A stretch of 20,183 nt of DNA from Planctomycetaceae bacterium (GTDB lineage: Bacteria > Planctomycetota > Planctomycetia > Pirellulales > Thermoguttaceae). The stretch spans positions 1 to 20,183 of the forward strand of contig WRCR01000017.1 of the NCBI GenBank assembly GCA_009783865.1, written 5' to 3'. The position numbers were made by a program, and so were the translations under genes. Every line of letters starts with the position of its first letter. Within the stretch, counting starts at the first letter, position 1. Under the pieces are notes generated by a model. It was not told the DNA's origin. It saw only the letters and a list, made by a program, of their open reading frames with translations, and did not search any database. Positions 7,372 to 14,039 of this stretch are shown piece by piece.

Positions 7372-8343
7372 AAGCCAGAGGAAAAACGGACCGCCCAGCA
7401 AACCGGTGATGATGCCGACCGGCAATTCCGTCGGATAAACGGCAATTCGTCCCAGCGTATCACAAACCGCCAGAAAGATTCCGCCGCCCAAAAATGAAAC
7501 CGGTACAAGACGCTGATGGTTTGCTCCGACCAGCAATCGGGCAATATGCGGTACAACCAATCCGACAAAACCGATGGGACCGCATACCGCAACCGCCGCG
7601 CCCAGCATCAGCGTTACACTGAAAAAGAGGATATTCCGCAATCGAAACATGTCAATGCCGAGTGACTGCGCTCTGCTGTTGCCGGTTACGATGATGTTTA
7701 ATTCCCGCGATAAAAACAGCAGGAACAGAAAGAAGGCGAACACTATCGGTGCGAGGAAAATCCAATCGCTGCGTTGAGCATTTTGAACACCGCCCATTGT
7801 CCAGCGTAGGATTTGCAGTGCGTCGTGTCTTGCCGACAAGTATTGAATCAAGACAATCAAACCGGCAAAAAAAAAGTTGACGGCAACGCCTGCCAGCAGC
7901 ATCTGATTGGAAGATGAGTCCCGAGAAGAACCGAGAAGATAAACGAGAAGCATCGAAAGTGCTGCGCCGGTAAATGCTCCCAGTGAAACCCAAGGTAATT
8001 CAGCGGTTATTCCGATGCTAATTCCGAAGAGTGTCAATGTACTTCCGGCAGAGACGAAAAACTTCAGAGCGATTGCTGCGCCGAGTGATGCTCCGCTTGC
8101 AACGCCGAGTGTGTAAGGAGTAGCGAGCGGGTTGCGGAACAATGCCTGAAAGACCAAGCCGCCGAGCGCGAGTCCGCCGCCTGCAAGAAGGGCAAGAACG
8201 GTGCGGTCGAAACGGAGATAATACATCGGAGAACGAAACGGAAGATAAAACGTCTTGCCGAACATCGGCAGTGCAAAGAGACAGAAAATCACCGCAAGAA
8301 AAAGGAATAACAAAAAAGCACGATATTTTCCGGCAGAAATCAT
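7342..8343 (-). CDS. FecCD/BtuC-family ABC transporter permease
   Basis: This 333-residue inner-membrane subunit belongs to importers for iron-siderophore, haem or cobalamin. Seen: about ten hydrophobic helices, the conserved RNPLATPYTLGVASGASLGA stretch (70-89) after the second helix, and the family C-terminal block GPIGFVGLVVPHIARLLVG (255-273) that docks the ATPase. Length is normal. The substrate cannot be told from the permease alone. No ATPase (FecE/BtuD) or binding-protein gene is adjacent: aroB converges on its end and an unrelated gene lies upstream. It must therefore use partners encoded elsewhere, or be a relic that is still intact. The ATG at 8343 has no obvious Shine-Dalgarno sequence. 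The 3' end overlaps aroB by 30 bp tail to tail. Confidence 0.93.
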   Translation of the reverse strand: MISAGKYRAFLLFLFLAVIFCLFALPMFGKTFYLPFRSPMYYLRFDRTVLALLAGGGLALGGLVFQALFRNPLATPYTLGVASGASLGAAIALKFFVSAGSTLTLFGISIGITAELPWVSLGAFTGAALSMLLVYLLGSSRDSSSNQMLLAGVAVNFFFAGLIVLIQYLSARHDALQILRWTMGGVQNAQRSDWIFLAPIVFAFFLFLLFLSRELNIIVTGNSRAQSLGIDMFRLRNILFFSVTLMLGAAVAVCGPIGFVGLVVPHIARLLVGANHQRLVPVSFLGGGIFLAVCDTLGRIAVYPTELPVGIITGLLGGPFFLWLLLRAEQRLG

Positions 8344-8383
8344 TGCGCTGTTATATCAGAAAAACTGAGAACATAAAAATCGT

Positions 8384-8403
8384 ATTTAGCCGGTACTCCG
8401 GCT
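8384..8403. repeat. Palindromic repeat, copy 1 of an 18-nt identical pair
   Basis: AGCCGG-TACT-CCGGCT (8388-8403) is a perfect 6-bp stem with a 4-nt loop. The 18 bases 8384-8401 recur exactly at 13204-13221. This copy starts 4 nt past the stop of the PD-(D/E)XK gene and lies before the permease gene. It could stabilise the mRNA 3' end, or be a mobile palindrome. No T tract makes it a standard terminator. Confidence 0.7.
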
Positions 8404-8407
8404 CTTC

Positions 8408-9013
8408 TCACCATTCCTTTGCGGTAAATCCTTCCGGCGGTGTGACAATGTTGACGGCTTTACCGGATTGGACGATGACGTACATTCCGTTTTCATGGGC
8501 AAACTGTGCGGCTTCGCCCATGATAACCGCACCGGCAACCGCTCCGACATAACGCTGTGTTTTACCGATACCGCGTGCGTCGGCATAACGCCGGTATTTC
8601 TCTATCCGCTCAATGTGTTTGCGGACATCTGCCGTTTCCAGTGTGGTCTTGACTTCAATCAAAATTGCAACTTCGCCGTCGTCCAACAGCAAGTCAATTT
8701 CTCCGCTGATGCCTAATTTCTTTATCTCGAAGAATTTATGCGGGCTGCATCCGGTAACGTCATAGTTCAGTGTCTGGAACTTTTCAATGATGTTTCCGGC
8801 GACCATATTCTCGACAATTTTGCCAATGCGTGAACCGAGTTCCGAAATCTTCTTACTGGTTTTTTTCATCTGCTCGGCGGTCTCTTGAATCTTTCGGTCG
8901 GTTTCTTGAAACTTTCGGTCGGTTCTTCGCGACATACGTCTTATATTCCGGTCGGTTTCCCGGATCATTTCAAGAACACCTTCGTAAGTCAACGGTTTTT
9001 GTTGTTCTGACAT
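8408..9013 (-). CDS. Coiled-coil protein with a PD-(D/E)XK nuclease-like domain
   Basis: This 201-residue protein resembles the uncharacterised DUF3782/COG5493-type family. Residues about 15-60 form a charged coiled coil with repeated E-T-D-R-K units. Residues about 65-190 carry a PD-(D/E)XK core: D107 in GEIDLLL, and E120 and K122 in IEVKT, with a likely upstream Glu near 69-77. The family fold is a metal-dependent nuclease, but no activity or target has been assigned to this group that I can name. The ATG at 9013 has AGGGG at 9021-9025 with 7-nt spacing. The gene has its own promoter and lies 64 bp ahead of the permease gene. No toxin partner, methylase or helicase is adjacent, so a restriction or defence role has no contextual support. 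Confidence 0.75.
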   Translation of the reverse strand: MSEQQKPLTYEGVLEMIRETDRNIRRMSRRTDRKFQETDRKIQETAEQMKKTSKKISELGSRIGKIVENMVAGNIIEKFQTLNYDVTGCSPHKFFEIKKLGISGEIDLLLDDGEVAILIEVKTTLETADVRKHIERIEKYRRYADARGIGKTQRYVGAVAGAVIMGEAAQFAHENGMYVIVQSGKAVNIVTPPEGFTAKEW

Positions 9014-9052
9014 GGCTATTCCCCTTTGTTAATATGCTCCTAACTCGCCTCC

Positions 9053-9081
9053 ATTGTACCACATTTTTTGGCAGTACGCAA
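9053..9081 (-). promoter_or_regulatory. Promoter with extended -10 for the PD-(D/E)XK gene
   Basis: On the minus strand TTGCGT (9076-9081), a 17-nt spacer and TACAAT (9053-9058), with TG one base ahead of the -10 (extended -10). The -35 box is a partial match and overlaps the inverted repeat at 9077-9095. Confidence 0.5.
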
Positions 9082-9104
9082 GGCAAACCCTTGCGGACAT
9101 GTGG
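9059..9104. repeat. Nested inverted repeat, possible operator
   Basis: CGCAAGG (9077-9083) and CCTTGCG (9089-9095) form a perfect 7-bp arm pair around CAAAC. An outer pair, CCACAT (9059-9064) and ATGTGG (9099-9104), encloses it. The inner repeat overlaps the -35 box of the minus-strand gene and lies upstream of the plus-strand gene, so it is placed to act on both. No regulator is identified. Confidence 0.4.
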
Positions 9105-9183
9105 AACGTTGCGTAAAATACACCGCTATACTATCGCCGACTTCGATAAACGGATAATCACTAAACAAAGACAGTGCCGTCCA

Positions 9184-9861
9184 ATGAGTAATCTCATTTC
9201 TCTCGAAGATGCCTTCAAGATTATCGCTGCCGATTATCGGAAAAAAGCGAGATGGAAAGTTTTCCGAATGACGCTTGGATGCGGTATTATTCCCGCATTT
9301 TTTCTTTTGATAGCAATATGTGCGTTCGTGGCAGCGTTAATGAACCAAAAGTTCTCTCCATTTATGGCAGGTCTCGCTCTATTGGGATGCGCTATACCCC
9401 CAAGTGTGCTCATATATGTGATGATTAGAGACGAAAGAAACAGAAAACAGTACCGGTTGACAATATTGAAAGAAAGCCCTGAATCGTTTTTCTGTGCCAG
9501 CGAATTGGAAAAATATGGTTTTTATGAATTGGCTCTCAAAGTGTACGATAAATGTCTGGAAAAACAGTTTAAGGAATCACGTAAACGCACCGATGAATTG
9601 GCGAGTTTTTTCGAGGAATATAACGCACAAACACCGTTTGTGGGTGAGTTTCCACGTCCCGTGCCGAAATTCGTCAACCATGATTTGGGCGAATTTGACA
9701 GTATTATTGCCGGACGAAAACAATGTCTTCTCCAACTCGGTCGTGAGAAAGAAGCCGAGGCGGCAGCCGCTCAACGTGCCGTGATAGAAATAATCGAAAA
9801 CGAAGGAAAACAATTAACGAAAAAATATTGGGAGATAGAAGAGGAAGAAGATTACGATTGA
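9184..9861 (+). CDS. Two-helix membrane protein of unknown function
   Basis: I do not recognise this 225-residue protein. Seen: a short N-terminal amphipathic stretch, two membrane helices (about residues 29-53 and 60-81) joined by a short loop, then a soluble C-terminal region of about 140 residues rich in Glu, Lys and Arg. That region contains a TPR-like YGFYELALKVYDKCLEKQ helix pair and ends in an acidic EIEEEEDYD tail. Both tails are probably cytoplasmic. The reading frame is open back to 8830, but that extension is antisense to the PD-(D/E)XK gene and its promoter, so the ATG at 9184 is preferred. No strong ribosome-binding site is visible. A TATACT at 9127-9132 could be its -10 box. It is convergent with the methyltransferase/MTHFR gene. 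Confidence 0.65.
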   Translation: MSNLISLEDAFKIIAADYRKKARWKVFRMTLGCGIIPAFFLLIAICAFVAALMNQKFSPFMAGLALLGCAIPPSVLIYVMIRDERNRKQYRLTILKESPESFFCASELEKYGFYELALKVYDKCLEKQFKESRKRTDELASFFEEYNAQTPFVGEFPRPVPKFVNHDLGEFDSIIAGRKQCLLQLGREKEAEAAAAQRAVIEIIENEGKQLTKKYWEIEEEEDYD

Positions 9862-9869
9862 AGACACCT

Positions 9870-9924
9870 CCGGCGGGCTTAACCCCGCCGCTCTGATTGT
9901 TATTTTCGCAATCGGACAATTGCG
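9870..9924. repeat. Two hairpins between convergent genes, one a palindrome-family copy
   Basis: CGGCGGG-CTTAAC-CCCGCCG (9871-9890) is a perfect 7-bp stem within a 25-nt unit (9870-9894). That unit matches 19 of 25 positions of the copy inside the methyltransferase gene at 11210-11234. A second hairpin, CGCAAT-CGGACA-ATTGCG, lies at 9907-9924. They occupy the space between two gene ends and may block read-through, but neither is followed by a T tract. Confidence 0.6.
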
Positions 9925-9941
9925 GCCCTGTTCCCGCTAAT

Positions 9942-11855
9942 TCATTCCTCCAAAACCGCAAGCGCAATCTCAACACGCCCCATTGGCGCGCTAACCTGAA
10001 TGCCAGAAACAAACGGTTTTACTGCCGCTATCATCTCCCTTGCGATTTCAATACCGACCTTTAACTGTTCTTCCCGCGGCTGCTTTGAAACCCGCTGCAT
10101 CCGGTTCATCGTTTCGTCCGGTACTATCACGCCCGGCACTTCATTCTGCATGAACTCCGCATTGCGATAACTCGACAAGGGCCATATCCCCGCTAGTATC
10201 GGGATATTCAAATCCTTCACTTCTTCAAGTATGCGGACTAAAGCGTAAGGGTCAAACACCGGCTGCGTGATGGCATATTCGGCACCGGCATCAACCTTCA
10301 TTCGGAATCTTTCGATTTCCCGTTTCCGGTCAAGCGAAGTCGGGTCGAGACCGACACCGACAACAGCACCGGTCGGCTTGCCGATGGCTTGTCCGCCGAT
10401 GTCAACACCACGATTTAACCGCCGCTGCACCGCACACATTCCGACAGAGTCCGTATCAAACACGCCGGTTGCGTTAGGATAGAAGCCCAACTTCGGCGGG
10501 TCGCCCGTTATGAAAAGCAAGTTGCGGATTCCAAGCGCGGCACAGCCGAGCAAATCCGCCTGCATACCGATAAGATTTTTATCGCGGCAGCAGAAGTGCA
10601 GAATCGGTTCGATACTTGCCTCCCGCTGAATTGCCTGCGCAACTACCAGCGGTGAAATACGGGAACTTGCCCGCGGTCCGTCAGGTATGTTGACTGCATC
10701 GACACCGCAGCGGTGAAGTTTCCGGCTCTTTTCGATTATATCCGAAAGGTCATAGCCGCGCGGCGGTACCAATTCGACCGTCGTCAGAAATTGTTTATGC
10801 GCTAACTTCCAACCCAAACGGGAACGCTCCGCAAGCGGCATTTCCGGCTGCTCAACAACTTCCGGTTGAACTTCTTTGATGACGCTCTTCGCTGAACGCC
10901 CTTTGGCAAGCGGCTTAATACTCTTTGCGATTTCCCGAATGTGTTCCGGTGTCATACCGCAGCAGCCGCCGACCGCTGCCGCACCGAGAGCGACCATTCG
11001 CATCGCATACGTCGCAACATATTCCGGCGAACAATAATACAAGTTGCGTCCTTCAAACTCCTTCGGAATACCCGCATTGGGCTGCACTATGAGCGGCAGT
11101 TCCGATAACTTGACCGCCTCTTCAACTGCCTGTAAAAGTCCTTCGGGACCGCTGCCGCAATTCATTCCGAAAGCGGTTAAATTGCTTTTAACCGGGGGAC
11201 AGTTTTTAACCGGGGGACTTAGGTCCCCCGCTCTTTCAAGTGATGCTCTTTCAAACGGTGCAAAGAGCCGCAAGAGCGGTTCGCCGGATATGGACTCCAT
11301 GGTATGCTGTTGATTCCCTGCTGAAACCGCATACGAAAGAACAAACGGAATCTCCGGTCTCTTACTCATCACAGCGGCACAGCGTTCCGCCGCATTGCGG
11401 GAAGGCAGCGTTTCAAACAACACGAAATCAATACCGCCTTCAACGAGAGCATCAATTTGTTCCAGCGCAATGTTTTCCCATTCGCTTTCGGAATAAGAAC
11501 CCGGCGGTATCGGACCGATTGAACCCGCCACAAACAAGCGCGGTGAACCCTCCGGTACATCATCGGCGACTTTACGGGCTATTGCCGCTCCGGCTTTATT
11601 AATCGCGGTGACTTGTGCCGAAACGCCGTATTTATCCAAGTGCGGACGATTTGCACCGAAAGTGTTGGTCGTCAGTACATCAGCACCGGCATCCTTATAT
11701 GAACGCAGAATCTCTTCGATAAGTTTCGGCTCGGTCAGATTCAACTCATCGAAACACCGGTTCGTGAAAATATGATGCCGATAAAGTTCCGTTCCCATAG
11801 GTCCGTCAAAGACGAGAACGTTATCCTGTAATGCTTCGGCAAATGATTTAGTCAT
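9942..11855 (-). CDS. Bifunctional homocysteine S-methyltransferase / methylenetetrahydrofolate reductase
   Basis: This 637-residue cytoplasmic fusion is of the YitJ type. Residues about 1-315 form the zinc homocysteine methyltransferase domain, with ligands C233 in FGMNCGSG and C298/C299 in GGCCG. Residues about 340-637 form the MTHFR (MetF-like) barrel, with the catalytic-type Glu361 in TTVELVPPRG, the FAD/NADH-site stretch LLFITGDPP, and YAITQPVFD. Together they would make 5-methyl-THF and methylate homocysteine to methionine. Odd: residues about 205-226 (RAGDLSPPVKNCPPVKSN and flanks), just before zinc Cys233, are not expected in this family. They are encoded by a palindrome plus an 18-bp direct repeat. 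The start codon overlaps the end of rarA by 8 bp (ATGACTAA), so it is coupled to it. No SAM or cobalamin riboswitch is seen. Confidence 0.93.
   Translation of the reverse strand: MTKSFAEALQDNVLVFDGPMGTELYRHHIFTNRCFDELNLTEPKLIEEILRSYKDAGADVLTTNTFGANRPHLDKYGVSAQVTAINKAGAAIARKVADDVPEGSPRLFVAGSIGPIPPGSYSESEWENIALEQIDALVEGGIDFVLFETLPSRNAAERCAAVMSKRPEIPFVLSYAVSAGNQQHTMESISGEPLLRLFAPFERASLERAGDLSPPVKNCPPVKSNLTAFGMNCGSGPEGLLQAVEEAVKLSELPLIVQPNAGIPKEFEGRNLYYCSPEYVATYAMRMVALGAAAVGGCCGMTPEHIREIAKSIKPLAKGRSAKSVIKEVQPEVVEQPEMPLAERSRLGWKLAHKQFLTTVELVPPRGYDLSDIIEKSRKLHRCGVDAVNIPDGPRASSRISPLVVAQAIQREASIEPILHFCCRDKNLIGMQADLLGCAALGIRNLLFITGDPPKLGFYPNATGVFDTDSVGMCAVQRRLNRGVDIGGQAIGKPTGAVVGVGLDPTSLDRKREIERFRMKVDAGAEYAITQPVFDPYALVRILEEVKDLNIPILAGIWPLSSYRNAEFMQNEVPGVIVPDETMNRMQRVSKQPREEQLKVGIEIAREMIAAVKPFVSGIQVSAPMGRVEIALAVLEE
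11174..11234 (-). repeat. Palindromic element inside the methyltransferase/MTHFR gene, translated in frame
   Basis: CGGGGGAC-TTAG-GTCCCCCG (11211-11230) is a perfect 8-bp stem. Beside it, a 15-nt unit (TTTTAACCGGGGGAC) occurs twice, at 11186-11200 and 11204-11218, with an 18-bp period that yields the doubled peptide PPVK-NC-PPVK. A further stem, CGGTTAAA (11174-11181) and TTTAACCG (11187-11194), adjoins. The whole keeps the reading frame and adds roughly 20 residues ahead of the zinc-binding Cys. Confidence 0.8.
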
Positions 11856-13179
11856 GTTTGTCTCCGTGCAGTTTTTCCTTGATAACTTTCAAACGTTTGA
11901 TTAACTCCGATTCAAATCCTCTGTCAAACGGGCGGTAATACTCCCGCTCTACTCCGAGATATTCTTGAGCGGCAATGCCGTCTTGAAATTCGTGAGCATA
12001 TTTATATTCCTTCTTCTGCGTTGAAGAAGCGTTATGCGGGTCACGCAAATGTTTCGGCACCGGTACAACTCGTCCCGCCATTACATCATCTTTGGCTTCG
12101 TAAATTGCAGTTGTGGCGGCATTGGATTTCGGCGCGCAGGCAAGATAAGTCACCGCTTGCGCCAGATTGAGTTGACATTCCGGCAGACCGGCAATCTCGC
12201 AAGCATGCGCAGCGGCAACCGCAAGCGGCAGTGCAGCGGGGTCAGCGTTGCCGACATCTTCGCTGGCAAGAATCACGAGCCGGCGCGCAAGAAACCGGAC
12301 ATCGTCGCCGCCGGTCAACATTTTCGCAAGCCAATAGATTGCCGCATCGGGGTCGCTGCCGCGAATACTTTTGATTAACGCACTGATTGTATCGTAGTGA
12401 GAATCGCCGTCTCTGTCGTATGCAACGGCTTTCCGCTGAACGGACTCTGCGGCAAGTTCGCGGGTGAATTCGATGAGGTCCGAACCGTTATTTGTTTCTT
12501 CAATGGTTGACAGCACCCCGATTTCCAAAGCGGCAAGAGCGCGGCGGGCATCGCCTTCGGAAATGTCAGCGAGGAAGTCGAGAGCGTCTTCGTGCAGATG
12601 AATTTTGTATTTGCCGAGACCGCGTTTCTTATCAACCGCCGCCCGTTTGACAAGCGTTTTAATATGTTCGCAGGAAAGAACCTCAAACTGAAACAATCTG
12701 CTGCGGCTCAACAAGGCATTGTTGATTGTGAAGTACGGATTTTCCGTTGTTGCGCCGACGAGAATTACGATGCCGTTTTCGACATCGGGCAGCAGAACGT
12801 CTTGCTGCGCTTTGTTAAAGCGGTGTATTTCGTCAATGAAGAGCAGTGTCCGCTGTCCGCTGGATGAAAGATTATTTGCGGCTTCGTTGAGAATTTCCCG
12901 CAGTTGTTTTACGCCGTCGGATACCGCACTGATTTGACGAAAAAGGCGTTTGCCGGTATGAGCGAGAATGTAAGCGAGCGTTGTTTTTCCGGTGCCGGGA
13001 GGTCCGAAAAAGATAACGGAGTCAAGCCGGTCAGCCGCAAGCAGCCGCCGCAGTAATTTTCCTTCGCCGAGAAAGTGTTCTTGTCCGATGAAGTCGTCAA
13101 GTGTTTGCGGACGCATTCTGACTGCAAGCGGCGCAGCACTCAATCGGTTCTCTTTTTCTTCGGCATCGAAAAGTTTCAT
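11848..13179 (-). CDS. rarA: Replication-associated recombination protein A (RarA/MgsA AAA+ ATPase)
   Basis: This 443-residue AAA+ ATPase of the clamp-loader clade acts at stalled replication forks. Seen: Walker A GPPGTGKT (59-66), Walker B LLFIDE (112-117), sensor 1 GATTEN (142-147), an arginine-finger-type LLSRS, and the family block YDRDGDSHYDTISALIKSIRGSDPDAAIYWLAKML of the C-terminal tetramerisation region. Length equals the family norm. The ATG at 13179 (MKLFD) is chosen because an in-frame extension to 13305 would run into queE and carries no domain. No clear ribosome-binding site precedes it. It sits 43 bp after queE and overlaps the next gene by 8 bp, so queE-rarA-methyltransferase looks like one transcript. 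The combination has no obvious shared function. Confidence 0.96.
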   Translation of the reverse strand: MKLFDAEEKENRLSAAPLAVRMRPQTLDDFIGQEHFLGEGKLLRRLLAADRLDSVIFFGPPGTGKTTLAYILAHTGKRLFRQISAVSDGVKQLREILNEAANNLSSSGQRTLLFIDEIHRFNKAQQDVLLPDVENGIVILVGATTENPYFTINNALLSRSRLFQFEVLSCEHIKTLVKRAAVDKKRGLGKYKIHLHEDALDFLADISEGDARRALAALEIGVLSTIEETNNGSDLIEFTRELAAESVQRKAVAYDRDGDSHYDTISALIKSIRGSDPDAAIYWLAKMLTGGDDVRFLARRLVILASEDVGNADPAALPLAVAAAHACEIAGLPECQLNLAQAVTYLACAPKSNAATTAIYEAKDDVMAGRVVPVPKHLRDPHNASSTQKKEYKYAHEFQDGIAAQEYLGVEREYYRPFDRGFESELIKRLKVIKEKLHGDKHD

Positions 13180-13203
13180 TGCTTTTATTATGATAAACAG
13201 ATA

Positions 13204-13223
13204 ATTTAGCCGGTACTCCGGTT
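13204..13223. repeat. Palindromic repeat, copy 2 of the 18-nt identical pair
   Basis: AGCCGG-TACT-CCGGTT (13208-13223) repeats 18 bases of 8384-8401 exactly (13204-13221). The arm is flush with, and by one base part of, the queE stop codon (13223-13225). The element fills about half of the 43-bp queE-rarA gap. Confidence 0.7.
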
Positions 13224-13918
13224 TACGTTCTCCGTGTATTTCCGTACCAGATAATCTGCATACGCGGACAATAATGATAGCCGTGTTTTTCACAATACGG
13301 AACAATCCACTCCGCTTTTGCCGCCATTACTTCGCTGTCCGTTGCCTGCGGCATGAAAAACACTCTGTCCGATATGACGTTTTTTAACTGCTTCAGATAA
13401 TCCTCGGCTTCGTTCAAGTCGTCTGGTGTATCAATTACAAACTTTAGTTGGTAGTTATAGCGCAGAATGAGTTGCCGAATTACATCGGTATTCAGACAGT
13501 TTTGAACGTGGTGCTTCCGCAGTTTATCGTCGTCATCTGCCGGAAATGAATTACTTAACTTCGGGCTTATCGACATCAAATCGCAAAGCACCGGTGCGTC
13601 AATCGTGCCGGAGGTTTCAATCGTAACCTGATAATCGAATTCCTTCAGCAGTTTTGTGAGCGGAACAATTTCCGATGAAAGCATCGGTTCGCCGCCGGTT
13701 AAAACAACATTCGGCAAATCCAGAAGCATGACTCTACCGGCAATTTCTTCCGGCGAAAGGTCAGCACCGAGACCGTCACTCGCATCTTGTGCCCAAGCGT
13801 AAGATGTATCGCAATAGCAGCAGCGCAGATGGCAGCCCAATGTACGAACAAAGACGCTGTAATTTCCCGTCCAAAGTCCTTCACCTTGTCTTGATTGATA
13901 TATTTCGAGAATCTGCAT
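13223..13918 (-). CDS. queE: 7-carboxy-7-deazaguanine synthase (radical SAM)
   Basis: This 231-residue enzyme rearranges 6-carboxy-tetrahydropterin to 7-carboxy-7-deazaguanine, on the route to preQ0, queuosine and related deazaguanines. Seen: the N-terminal substrate region FQ/SRQGEG-type motif (Q8-G14), the radical SAM cluster motif C29-X3-C33-X2-C36, and the SAM-binding LTGGEPML (about 93-100). Length is usual for the family. The ATG at 13918 has the G-rich sequence GGGGGA about 8 nt upstream, lying within a small hairpin. It leads the queE-rarA-methyltransferase operon. No queC, queD or queF lies in the window and no preQ1 riboswitch is evident. Confidence 0.95.
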   Translation of the reverse strand: MQILEIYQSRQGEGLWTGNYSVFVRTLGCHLRCCYCDTSYAWAQDASDGLGADLSPEEIAGRVMLLDLPNVVLTGGEPMLSSEIVPLTKLLKEFDYQVTIETSGTIDAPVLCDLMSISPKLSNSFPADDDDKLRKHHVQNCLNTDVIRQLILRYNYQLKFVIDTPDDLNEAEDYLKQLKNVISDRVFFMPQATDSEVMAAKAEWIVPYCEKHGYHYCPRMQIIWYGNTRRT

Positions 13919-13921
13919 AAT

Positions 13922-13935
13922 AGCGGTCCCCCGCT
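13922..13935 (-). promoter_or_regulatory. Hairpin carrying the queE ribosome-binding site
   Basis: On the minus strand AGCGG-GGGA-CCGCT forms a 5-bp stem ending 3 nt before the queE ATG. Its GGGGGA run is the only Shine-Dalgarno candidate. The 11 bases AGCGGGGGACC are shared with the palindrome inside the methyltransferase gene, so this may be a half copy of that element. Confidence 0.45.
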
Positions 13936-13966
13936 GTCTTTATTGAAAAATTCCATTCAAACAAGT

Positions 13967-13995
13967 AATTTAGCAGATTTTTGACGAAAAGGCAA
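13967..13995 (-). promoter_or_regulatory. Promoter of the queE-rarA-methyltransferase operon
   Basis: On the minus strand TTGCCT (13990-13995), a 17-nt spacer and TAAATT (13967-13972), with TG one base before the -10. The predicted start near 13960 gives a leader of about 42 nt. Confidence 0.5.
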
Positions 13996-14039
13996 TAGAA
14001 AAAATTCAATTACAAGTCCGCCGCAATACAGATGGAAAA

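Noticed and set aside
8830..9183. N-terminal extension of the two-helix membrane protein
   Set aside because: It is antisense to the coiled-coil part of the PD-(D/E)XK gene and its promoter, and the extension has no domain. The ATG at 9184 is the more sensible start.
8408..9861. Defence island or toxin-antitoxin pair around the PD-(D/E)XK gene
   Set aside because: The two genes are divergent with separate promoters. No methylase, helicase, antitoxin or integrase lies nearby, and the neighbours are housekeeping genes.
13180..13305. Longer rarA starting inside queE
   Set aside because: The added 42 residues lack family similarity. The ATG at 13179 gives the normal RarA N-terminus and length.
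13919..14039. preQ1 riboswitch upstream of queE
   Set aside because: The leader is only about 42 nt from the predicted start and holds no recognisable preQ1 aptamer, just the small hairpin at the ribosome-binding site.
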